Shown piece after piece: positions 5,607-12,301 of a DNA stretch of 13,956 nucleotides (the stretch's first letter is position 1; every line of letters starts with the position of its first letter). This DNA comes from Candidatus Omnitrophota bacterium (GTDB lineage Bacteria; Omnitrophota; Gorgyraeia; Gygaellales; Profunditerraquicolaceae). The notes under the pieces were generated by a model that was not told the origin of the DNA, ran no database searches, and saw only the letters and a list, made by a program, of their open reading frames with translations. A program made the translations under genes and the position numbers. Where the stretch lies: the NCBI GenBank assembly GCA_028717055.1, contig JAQUOO010000020.1, positions 1 through 13,956 on the forward strand. The letters are read 5' to 3'.

Positions 5607-7265
5607 TCAATGTTTCAGGGCGTATAAAATAAATCCTTTATTTTCATACAAGAAATCGATTCTTTTTAAATCGGGCGAGCGATAAAATAATTTATATATT
5701 AAGGGCGCATCCTTGCCGTTAGCGCCCTTGCCCATGGTAAAACTACGATTTGAATATTGTGAATATGCAAATGCGTAATCCGGCCTCTTGGCAACCAAAA
5801 TATGGGTTACGCCATACTCCTTGCAAAAAAACCATAGCGCCTCTTCATCATAAGAGCTGAAAATTTTAGCCACCGTTATAATTCTTTTGATTATTTCCGG
5901 GCTCTCCAGGAGGCCGTCGGTTATTGTCGGACGGTTGCAATATGTCTGAATGGAATAACCCTGCCCCCAATCGCAAAGTATCACGGAGTTTTCCGAAGTC
6001 AACCTATTTACTGCCAGAATAGATTGCTTTAATTCGGCATCCATACCGGCATACTTAAATCTTGTACTGGCCAGTCTCCAGGCATCACACCCTGTTTTAA
6101 TAAAGATTATAACCAAAAGACCCAGCAAAATCTTTTTTATTACCCCCCTGTGGTTGTAAAAAATAAAAATCAGGCTTTCTCCCAAAGACAAGGCGATTAA
6201 GGGCCCCAAGATTATCTTGAGCCTCGAAAAAAACAGGGTGAGCGCGAGAAAAAGGATTATGAAAAACTGCAAAATAAATTTTTGCGGATTAAATTGTTTT
6301 CTAAAGCAGGCATATAAATAAAAAATGGCGAATATTCCTGAAAGGGACAGGAAATTAGCTCCCGATAGCCCTAAGATACTGACTCCTGACAATTCGTTTA
6401 CGTAATAAATAACCCTGGAGAATTGACTAAAATCATACGGAAGATACAAACGCTGCATGAGAATCTCGAGAAAAGTCCAAAAATGCAGCAAGCCGGAATA
6501 TGCCGGAGTTTGGATCAGGCTAAATGCGGAAAATAATAGCAGGATACCTGCCCCGGAAATAATAATTTTCATCCGTTCATTGCCAAGCAAATCTCGGCGT
6601 TTAAAACAAAGATAAACGATAATGATAAGATAGGCAATTAAGAATAAAGCATACAGCCTCCAAACCCAGGAAGCTAACATCAAGCAAAAAAGGGATGCCC
6701 CAAAATAGTAAATTAACCGCGGCTTGCCGTTCTTTTCTCCAAAGGCCATAATAAAGAATAGTAAACTCATAAAAAGTAACGGCACAGCCAATACTTCATA
6801 TCTATACATATAACAGAATGTCCTGTGCAGATAAGCGGGGATAATCGCGGATAAAAATGCGGAAAGAAAGGCTATTACTTTCTTATTTCTATAAATCTCC
6901 AACGATAAAAAATAAACGGGGACGCAAATCAAAGAGCTAAAAAAAGCGGCAAAAATCAGCAAAGATTCATTAAGCGGAATTTGCCTAAAAACATTTAAAA
7001 ACCTGTGAAAAGCTGCTCCTGCATAGTAAAGCCCGACGGGGAGAAAATTTCTTATGTTCTTGCCTTCAGGATAAATACTCAAACGATCAATTATAGGCAC
7101 GGACCCCTTTTGAATAACCGATTCGGTCATGCGATAATTGAAGGCGCTGTCAGAAACAAACTCAAGAGCATAGCTCTTAGAAGGCGTCATTCTCAATAAA
7201 AAAGATACCGATAAAATAAAACTAAACAGTAAAACGCTCTTACTAATAATCAAAATTCTTCGCAT
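5607..7265 (-). CDS. STT3-like (GT66/GT-C fold) polytopic membrane protein
   Basis: Membrane protein of 552 residues with about 11-13 hydrophobic segments between 10 and 400 and a soluble C-terminal part. It resembles STT3/PglB/AglB oligosaccharyltransferases, which move lipid-linked glycans to asparagine. The first periplasmic loop, FVSDSAFNYRMTESVIQKG then PIIDRLSIYPEGKN (about 36-70), aligns with the STT3 loop carrying the first acidic motif (D39 here). CDWGQGYSIQTYCNRPTITDG (C431 on; D432-W433-G434) matches the WWDYG sequon-binding region. At the second acidic motif, where active enzymes carry paired acids (DxE/D), this protein has YRYE (154-157), keeping only E157. It may therefore act on another acceptor or be a non-classical GT-C enzyme. 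ATG at 7265 has an AAGGGA ribosome site and its own promoter. The peptidase and PKD lipoprotein genes lie upstream. Confidence 0.72.
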   Translation of the reverse strand: MRRILIISKSVLLFSFILSVSFLLRMTPSKSYALEFVSDSAFNYRMTESVIQKGSVPIIDRLSIYPEGKNIRNFLPVGLYYAGAAFHRFLNVFRQIPLNESLLIFAAFFSSLICVPVYFLSLEIYRNKKVIAFLSAFLSAIIPAYLHRTFCYMYRYEVLAVPLLFMSLLFFIMAFGEKNGKPRLIYYFGASLFCLMLASWVWRLYALFLIAYLIIIVYLCFKRRDLLGNERMKIIISGAGILLLFSAFSLIQTPAYSGLLHFWTFLEILMQRLYLPYDFSQFSRVIYYVNELSGVSILGLSGANFLSLSGIFAIFYLYACFRKQFNPQKFILQFFIILFLALTLFFSRLKIILGPLIALSLGESLIFIFYNHRGVIKKILLGLLVIIFIKTGCDAWRLASTRFKYAGMDAELKQSILAVNRLTSENSVILCDWGQGYSIQTYCNRPTITDGLLESPEIIKRIITVAKIFSSYDEEALWFFCKEYGVTHILVAKRPDYAFAYSQYSNRSFTMGKGANGKDAPLIYKLFYRSPDLKRIDFLYENKGFILYALKH

Positions 7266-7316
7266 TTATATTCCCTTAGGATGTATTCCCGATCGGCCCT
7301 ATCACTTTATTTATAT

Positions 7317-7344
7317 ATAATATAACACAAGTGAATAGTTACAA
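7317..7344 (-). promoter_or_regulatory. Sigma70-like promoter for the STT3-like gene
   Basis: On the minus strand the -35 is TTGTAA (7339-7344) and the -10 is TATTAT (7317-7322), with a 16-base spacer. The start would be about 45 bases before the ATG. Confidence 0.5.
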
Positions 7345-7384
7345 CTATGTTATTTTCAAATAGTTCCAAGCACAGCCTTTATTC

Positions 7385-7419
7385 ATTATAACCATTGCTT
7401 GAACCTAGCGATTATAACC
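7385..7419. repeat. Two direct copies of a 9-bp sequence
   Basis: ATTATAACC occurs at 7385-7393 and 7411-7419, 26 bases apart, in the 256-base gap between the peptidase and the STT3-like gene. It lies upstream of the promoter at 7317-7344. Each copy on the minus strand contains TATAAT but without a matching -35. It could be a paired regulator site or chance in AT-rich DNA. Confidence 0.25.
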
Positions 7420-7521
7420 CAAGAGAAATTCTAGGCGTTTAAAGACTTATGAACTAATAAGGAGATTTTACCGGGGCCGTAAGAAAATGAACTGCCTGCG
7501 GACGACGAGAATAAATTACTT

Positions 7522-8358
7522 TTAATACTGCTGTAGGACAAAATTCTTCCATTCGGCTTCAAAATCCTGGAAGCTAATAAAATTGAATGACTTTAATAGG
7601 GCCTTTTTCCAATATACCCCATCGCGAAGCAGCCGGCTGAAACCAAGAAAATCTTCCTTTCCTTTCTCGCTAAGAAGAAAAACAATCACCGAAGCTGCTT
7701 CTGAATAAAAAACTCCGGGTTCCATGTTTTCATCCGGTTTAGCCACGCCAGAGAGCGCATCAAGCCCAACATGCTTGTTTTGTTTGATTAGCTCCTTGGC
7801 TTTTTGTAGGCGTAAATTAAGGCTACTCTGCTCCTGAGAACTGGCGACCCCTTCATCGATCCAGAGAGGAAGCTGAATGTTCTTACCTATGAATTCACGA
7901 AAGATTATGTGCGTCATCTCATGCGGAAGGATGGAATCAAAAAATCCGCTTTGCCCCACATATGTTTTAATTACCCGGCTGTTTACGGAAACTACCGCTC
8001 CTGCCCAGGAAGAATTCTGGGTTTCTCTCTGGAACTCGCCGGCATTCCTGTAAAGATAAATTTTGGCGCGATTCTCCCAGCTCCAGAAATCAAATCTGCG
8101 GTAACCAAGGTCATCAACTATGCTGTTATAATAAAATTCGGCTTTGCTAATCAAGTCATCGACTAGCGCCGGCTGAACGTTCTGATGATAAATAATGAAA
8201 TGTTGGGATTTATTGATCTGCCAGGAAGGCTTTGTTATTTCGGCCTGGGCGATGCCAGGGGAAAAACTAAGAATCAAAATAACAAGTGAAAAAATGCTGT
8301 TTATAAAAGCAACGACCTTTCTCTGATTTCCTGTCCGGGGTTCTCCTGGTATAACCAT
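7522..8358 (-). CDS. Secreted gluzincin-type zinc peptidase (peptidase MA family)
   Basis: Predicted exported metallopeptidase of 278 residues. The N-terminus has a basic stretch, a hydrophobic core (about 18-35, FINSIFSLVILILSF) and a likely signal cleavage after AQA (about residue 39). The catalytic motif HEMTH (H146, E147, H150) is followed 19 residues later by E169 in LWIDEGVA, the third zinc ligand of gluzincins, so the site looks intact. Substrates of this family are mostly unknown. It begins 15 bases after the PKD lipoprotein stop and shares that operon. The ATG at 8358 is the only methionine before the signal core, yet AAGG directly abuts it with no spacer, so initiation may depend on coupling. 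Sequence around 8340-8400 should be trusted less for the exact start. Confidence 0.82.
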   Translation of the reverse strand: MVIPGEPRTGNQRKVVAFINSIFSLVILILSFSPGIAQAEITKPSWQINKSQHFIIYHQNVQPALVDDLISKAEFYYNSIVDDLGYRRFDFWSWENRAKIYLYRNAGEFQRETQNSSWAGAVVSVNSRVIKTYVGQSGFFDSILPHEMTHIIFREFIGKNIQLPLWIDEGVASSQEQSSLNLRLQKAKELIKQNKHVGLDALSGVAKPDENMEPGVFYSEAASVIVFLLSEKGKEDFLGFSRLLRDGVYWKKALLKSFNFISFQDFEAEWKNFVLQQY

Positions 8359-8373
8359 CCTTATGAAATAATC

Positions 8374-9390
8374 CTATGGGGTAAGAACTTCAATGATAAC
8401 ACTGCTTTCGCCGGTTAGGCCTTTTTCATCTTTTACCGTAAGTTTTGCGGTATATTGGCGGGGTTTTCCGTAAGTCGTGCTCCAATAACTATTGGCGGGA
8501 TTCTTCTTAGCAGAGGTATCTCCGTCGCCAAAATCCCAGATATAAGAAACTATCCTGCCGTTGGGAGAATGGGATTTTGAACCGTTGAACTGAACAAACA
8601 GTGGAGAATACCCCTTAGACGGCTTGGCAATAATTACCGCTACAGGAGACTTAGGCGGCTTCTCCTTTTCAATTGCCTGTTCCGGTTTGGATATTTTTTC
8701 TGCGGGTTTTTGCACATCGGCTTCGGGAACCGCTTGTGGCGCAAGAGCGGGGGCAACTTTCTCAGGAGCCAATACTTCCTGGCTTTCCACCTTTGGCTTC
8801 TCAACCGGAACTTCTTCCTTAACCGGTTCTTTAACTTCGGGGGGCAGCTCGACTTTCTTATTTACCTCGGGTGCGGCCGGCTCGGGTTTCTGCTCTGTTG
8901 AAACAGCAGGTTGTTCCTTGCCTAAATCTTCCTGAATATAAGCACTTAATTGTTCTTTTAAAGCCTTTGTGCGCGCCTTTTCAATCTTATATTCAGCATC
9001 TTCTTTTTTATCTACATACTCCTTGTATTTCGGATCATGATTATACTTATAGTCATTTATCGCGATGGAAGGCAGCCAAAATATGCCAAGGACAGCTCTA
9101 GCGATGAAAACCGGCGGATCAACAAAATTCTGTTTAAACCGGTTTTCAATATAGCCCATTTTCTTATAATATCTTTCGACTTCCACTCTCCGTCTTTTAA
9201 AGCGCTCCCAGGCAAGCTTTTCATCGGGCACAGAATTATTCTTTCCAATGGTGTACTCCGGAATTACCCTGTCATATCTGGCGACTACAAAACCATTGTT
9301 ATAGGGTGTTTCGCCTTTTTTTACACTATAAGTAGAGCAACCGGAAAGAAATAAAATGGCCAAAGGTATGAAAAATAAGGTTTTCTTCAT
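8374..9390 (-). CDS. Lipoprotein with Pro/Glu/Lys-rich linker and C-terminal PKD domain
   Basis: Probable envelope lipoprotein of 338 residues. A type II signal peptide ends in the lipobox LSGC, with lipidated C18. The next part (about 19-155) is charged, with a hydrophobic patch VFIARAVLGIFWLPSIAIN near 112-130 that could touch the membrane. A coiled-coil-like stretch follows. Residues about 160-248 form a low-complexity linker rich in P, E, K, V and A (APEV, PPEVKEPVKEEVP). A PKD domain (about 250-336) carries the hallmark WDFGDGD at 285-291. PKD domains serve as binding or spacer modules in surface proteins. The linker would carry it away from the membrane, possibly across the periplasm. 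It has the best promoter in the window and is followed by the peptidase gene, which suggests a joint envelope role. The N-terminal half is not recognised. Confidence 0.87.
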   Translation of the reverse strand: MKKTLFFIPLAILFLSGCSTYSVKKGETPYNNGFVVARYDRVIPEYTIGKNNSVPDEKLAWERFKRRRVEVERYYKKMGYIENRFKQNFVDPPVFIARAVLGIFWLPSIAINDYKYNHDPKYKEYVDKKEDAEYKIEKARTKALKEQLSAYIQEDLGKEQPAVSTEQKPEPAAPEVNKKVELPPEVKEPVKEEVPVEKPKVESQEVLAPEKVAPALAPQAVPEADVQKPAEKISKPEQAIEKEKPPKSPVAVIIAKPSKGYSPLFVQFNGSKSHSPNGRIVSYIWDFGDGDTSAKKNPANSYWSTTYGKPRQYTAKLTVKDEKGLTGESSVIIEVLTP

Positions 9391-9427
9391 TTTAGCTAAG
9401 AAGTAAGGACGCAGAACTTAAAATCAT

Positions 9428-9457
9428 AATTAAAAGTCAAATTTTCTACTTTTAATT
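9428..9457 (-). repeat. Perfect 10-bp inverted repeat in the lipoprotein leader
   Basis: Arms AATTAAAAGT and ACTTTTAATT enclose a 10-base loop, within the expected 5' untranslated region and about 40 bases before the ATG. All but two pairs are A-T, so the RNA hairpin would be weak. On the plus strand a T-run follows (positions 9460-9467), so it looks like a weak plus-strand terminator, but no plus-strand gene runs into it. It could instead bind a dimeric regulator. Confidence 0.45.
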
Positions 9458-9499
9458 TGCTTTTTTTACTTTACACTACTTGTTTAATTGATTTAAGAT

Positions 9500-9528
9500 A
9501 TGATACTACTTTGGAGAAGGCATGTCAA
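9500..9528 (-). promoter_or_regulatory. Strong sigma70-like promoter for the lipoprotein-peptidase pair
   Basis: On the minus strand the -35 is consensus TTGACA (9523-9528), the spacer is an ideal 17 bases and the -10 is TATCAT (9500-9505, five of six). It begins only a few bases past the PilZ gene stop. The start would be near 9493, giving a leader of about 100 bases that contains the inverted repeat. Confidence 0.75.
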
Positions 9529-9534
9529 TTAACA

Positions 9535-9876
9535 TTATAACCGGGAATAAATCGTCCTCAACACCAAAGGTATTGGCTTAATCGGAGGGTTCTTAATTCT
9601 CAAGCCTGACCTGTAGGTCAAATCAGCCATTTGCCTTGACCAAAGGACCTCGGCTTCAAGCACTATTTCTTCGCCATTATCGGGAATCTTGAGGCATAGA
9701 ATTATAGGCGTATTCAAAGGCAACTTCTCGGAGCTGATTACACCAAGCCCTTGAGAACTGATATCATGAGTACACCTTGAATCGAAACATTCTATATCTA
9801 ATTTGGTATATTTTATGGGGATAGTAATAAGGAAACGGACTGACTTTCGTTTGTCTTGAAGATAGTTTTCCGACAT
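9535..9876 (-). CDS. PilZ domain protein, predicted c-di-GMP receptor
   Basis: Stand-alone PilZ domain of 113 residues. The c-di-GMP contact motifs are complete: RKSVR (R10, R14; RxxxR) and DISSQG (D38, S40, G43; D/NxSxxG). The remainder (ILCLKIP, LEAEVLWSR, YRSGLRI) follows the usual beta-barrel pattern. It would bind c-di-GMP and relay it by protein contact, commonly to motility, surface polysaccharide or secretion systems; the target is not visible here. The ATG at 9876 has a GGAGG ribosome site about 10 bases ahead. It has its own promoter overlapping an inverted repeat and is followed by the strong promoter of the PKD lipoprotein gene, so it is probably a one-gene unit. Confidence 0.9.
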   Translation of the reverse strand: MSENYLQDKRKSVRFLITIPIKYTKLDIECFDSRCTHDISSQGLGVISSEKLPLNTPIILCLKIPDNGEEIVLEAEVLWSRQMADLTYRSGLRIKNPPIKPIPLVLRTIYSRL

Positions 9877-9928
9877 CGAATCGCCCCTCCTCCCCAGCCG
9901 CCCCGAATATAATTATCTTTTCGACTAC

Positions 9929-9943
9929 GCATAACTAGTATGC
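9929..9943. promoter_or_regulatory. Inverted repeat over the PilZ promoter -10, possible operator
   Basis: GCATA and TATGC flank the 5-base centre ACTAG. The -10 of the PilZ promoter (9937-9942) lies inside it, so a bound protein would block transcription. The arms are short, so chance is possible. Confidence 0.3.
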
Positions 9944-9965
9944 CTAGGTTTAGAGCCGGTTTCAA
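9937..9965 (-). promoter_or_regulatory. Sigma70-like promoter for the PilZ gene
   Basis: On the minus strand the -35 is TTGAAA (9960-9965), the spacer 17 bases and the -10 CATACT (9937-9942, four of six). The start would be about 55 bases before the PilZ ATG. Confidence 0.5.
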
Positions 9966-9983
9966 GACTATATTTGATTTTTT

Positions 9984-9997
9984 AGAAAGCGCTTTCT
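9984..9997. repeat. Perfect 14-bp palindrome after the DUF4870 stop
   Basis: AGAAAGCGCTTTCT reads identically on both strands and starts at the base after the DUF4870 stop codon. On the minus strand it is followed by A residues, not T, so it is a poor terminator for the operon. On the plus strand TCAGGA and then seven T residues follow. It may be a protein-binding palindrome or an inefficient bidirectional stop. Confidence 0.4.
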
Positions 9998-10336
9998 TCA
10001 GGATTTTTTTCGGGCGAATTCGCCGATTATCGGCAACTCAAGATATTCCCCTTGATAGGCTTTGATCATGAGGATAATCCAAAGAATTATTTCTATTATA
10101 CCCACCAATGTTATGATTCTAAATCCTACTAATGGCAGGAATCCTGCCACAACACCCGCCATAAACAAAAACCCGAATACTATGATCGACTGCAGAGCAT
10201 GGAACCGCACGAATTTATTCTCTTTTTCCAAAATATAGAAGATGAGGCCGGTAATAAAACCGAAAAGATAGCTTAAGACTGCGGCTATATTCGCCTCCAT
10301 CCCGAGGCTGGATTTTCCCTGGCTTACGTGCTTCAT
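9998..10336 (-). CDS. DUF4870 (Tic20-like) small membrane protein
   Basis: Membrane protein of 112 residues with three predicted transmembrane segments (about 13-35, 47-68, 72-92). The family signature is SLGMEANIAAVLSYLFGFITG followed by FYILEKENKFVRFHALQS, diagnostic of DUF4870 proteins. The function of the family is unknown. The ATG at 10336 has a GGAGG ribosome site 6 bases ahead. It lies 16 bases after folE and is the last gene of the purH-folC-mnmE-folE run. A short palindrome follows its stop. Confidence 0.85.
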   Translation of the reverse strand: MKHVSQGKSSLGMEANIAAVLSYLFGFITGLIFYILEKENKFVRFHALQSIIVFGFLFMAGVVAGFLPLVGFRIITLVGIIEIILWIILMIKAYQGEYLELPIIGEFARKKS

Positions 10337-10352
10337 ATCTATCCTCCGTTTA

Positions 10353-10910
10353 TCAAGATTTAATCAACGCCAGAGCTTCTGAGCGGGTTTTCTCACTTTC
10401 TTTAAAGATCCCGCGCACGGCCGAAGTAACTGTTAATGTCCCGGGTTTTTTCACCCCCCGCATGGACATACAAAGATGCTCTGCTTCAAGAACCACCATC
10501 ACCCCCAGAGGTTTTAATTTAGACATGATAATATCGGCAATCTGCGTAGTCAAACGTTCCTGCACCTGCGGCCTACGCGCTAAAATATCAACCACCCGGG
10601 CGAGTTTACTTAACCCCGTAACCCTTCCGTTTCTGGGTATGTATGCTATACTGGCCTTACCGATAAAAGGCAAAAGGTGGTGTTCGCATACCGAATACAA
10701 AGGAATTCCCTTGAGCAAAATAATTTCATGATGTTTTTGATCGAGAATAACTTCCAGTTCTTCTTCGGGATCAAGCTTGATTCCGGCAAAGATTTCTTCA
10801 TACATCTCGGCCACACGCTTAGGAGTTTCTAAAAGATCCTTCTTCTTAGGGTCTTCGCCGATTGCTTCCAATATGTCGCGTATTGCCTTTTCGATCTTTT
10901 TCTTATCCAT
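10353..10910 (-). CDS. folE: GTP cyclohydrolase I
   Basis: Converts GTP to 7,8-dihydroneopterin triphosphate, the first step of tetrahydrofolate synthesis and, in many bacteria, of queuosine precursor synthesis. The protein is 185 residues from ATG at 10910, the usual length. Zinc ligands fit C75 and H78 in SVCEHH and C147 in HLCMSMRG; other signatures are LLPFIGKASIAYIP, GLSKLARVVDILARRPQVQERLT and TSAVRGIF. I preferred the ATG at 10910 over 10934 because AAGGAG sits 4 bases before it and family members start near here, whereas the longer start would overlap the mnmE coding end. The mnmE stop lies 8 bases upstream, so both belong to one operon. Confidence 0.96.
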   Translation of the reverse strand: MDKKKIEKAIRDILEAIGEDPKKKDLLETPKRVAEMYEEIFAGIKLDPEEELEVILDQKHHEIILLKGIPLYSVCEHHLLPFIGKASIAYIPRNGRVTGLSKLARVVDILARRPQVQERLTTQIADIIMSKLKPLGVMVVLEAEHLCMSMRGVKKPGTLTVTSAVRGIFKESEKTRSEALALIKS

Positions 10911-10918
10911 GTTTCTCC

Positions 10919-12301
10919 TTATTTGCCTATGCAAAACTCTGAGAATATTTTATCCAATAAATCTTCAGAAAATCTCTTTCCTAACATTTCATCCAAAGCC
11001 TCTACCCCTTCCTTGATCCCTTGAGCGATGAATTCGGCAGATAAGTTATTATCTAATGAACTTTGCGCCTGCGCAATAGCAATCTTTGCTTTTTGTAGCG
11101 CCCGGATATACCTTAAATTTGCCACCAGTAATGACTCCGAACTAACGATACTCCCACCATATACTAAATCCGCAATCATTTCTTCCAATTTATCAATATT
11201 TTTTGTTTTTTTGGCCGAGATCCCGATAATATTCTGAAAAGACTTCTCCAGTTTCTCTCGCTCGATTTTTTGTTTAAGGTCGATTTTGTTGATCAAAACA
11301 ATCGCCTTTTTTTTCTTCAATCTGGAGATTAAAAATAGGTCTTCCCTGGCTAACCGCCTGCTTCCGTCAAATATGATCAAAACTAAATCCGCCGCAGTAA
11401 TATGTTCCTGAGAACGCTTTACCGCTTTCTTCTCCACCAAATCCCGCGGTTCCAGGATTCCGGCTGTATCGACGATCCGGACAGGAATACCCTTAATATC
11501 AATTATCTCTTCTATCGCATCGCGGGTGGTTCCGGCAATATGAGTTACAATGGAACGCTCTTCCTGGAGCAAAGCGTTTAAAAGCGATGATTTCCCGACA
11601 TTGGGCTTGCCGCAAATAACCACATGTATACCTTCCCGAAGCATCCTGGCCAATTTTGAACCTCTGATTAATTCTTCTAACCCTTTTTCTATTTCGACGA
11701 TTCTATTCGAGATTGACTTTAACCCGGAGATTGATATTTCTTCCTCCGGAAAATCAATGCTCGCTTCTAATTCCACAAGAATGCCCAATAAAGATTCCCG
11801 GTGCTTATTTATCCTCCCGGACAAGCCTCCTCTTAACTGCTCAATCCCCATTTTTAAAGCCGAATCTGTCCTGGCGCGGATTATATCCAGGACTGCCTCA
11901 GCCTGGGTCAAATCAATCCTGCCGTTTAAAAAGGCGCGTTTAGTAAACTCTCCCGGCTCAGCCAGGCGAGCCCCCTGATCCAAAACTAAATTAAGCGTAT
12001 CCCGTAAAGCCACAATCCCGCCATGACAGTTTATCTCGGCTACATCCTCTCTGGTGTAAGATTTCGGGGCGCGCATAACAGTCAGGATAACCTCATCGAT
12101 AACTTTACCATCTTTAACAATAGTGCCATAATGCGTAGTGTAGGTTTTAAAACCCGACGGCTTCTTTCCTGCCGCGGGGATGAATACCTTATCGCAGATA
12201 CTTAACGCTTTTTGCCCGCTTAAACGCACTATTCCTATACCGCCTTCGCCTATGGGAGTCGAAATAGCTGCAATTGTATCGCCAGGATTATGATTTATCA
12301 T
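10919..12301 (-). CDS. mnmE: tRNA modification GTPase MnmE
   Basis: With MnmG it modifies the wobble uridine C5 position of certain tRNAs (cmnm5/nm5), using methylenetetrahydrofolate as carbon donor. The protein is 460 residues, standard length. The N-terminal folate-binding domain starts DTIAAISTPIGEGGIGIVRLSG and contains EINCHGG. The embedded G domain has GKPNVGKSS (231-239), AGTTRD, DTAG (278-281) and NKID (338-341). It ends in the essential FCIGK (456-460), with C457. The start at 12301 overlaps the folC stop by 14 bases, so the two are translationally coupled. folE begins 8 bases after its stop. All key residues are present. Confidence 0.97.
   Translation of the reverse strand: MINHNPGDTIAAISTPIGEGGIGIVRLSGQKALSICDKVFIPAAGKKPSGFKTYTTHYGTIVKDGKVIDEVILTVMRAPKSYTREDVAEINCHGGIVALRDTLNLVLDQGARLAEPGEFTKRAFLNGRIDLTQAEAVLDIIRARTDSALKMGIEQLRGGLSGRINKHRESLLGILVELEASIDFPEEEISISGLKSISNRIVEIEKGLEELIRGSKLARMLREGIHVVICGKPNVGKSSLLNALLQEERSIVTHIAGTTRDAIEEIIDIKGIPVRIVDTAGILEPRDLVEKKAVKRSQEHITAADLVLIIFDGSRRLAREDLFLISRLKKKKAIVLINKIDLKQKIEREKLEKSFQNIIGISAKKTKNIDKLEEMIADLVYGGSIVSSESLLVANLRYIRALQKAKIAIAQAQSSLDNNLSAEFIAQGIKEGVEALDEMLGKRFSEDLLDKIFSEFCIGK

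Noticed and set aside
7487..7525. Twelve-codon plus-strand ORF downstream of an AAGGAG sequence
   Set aside because: The AAGGAG is too far from the ATG, and the ORF runs into the opposite-strand peptidase end with no gene to follow.
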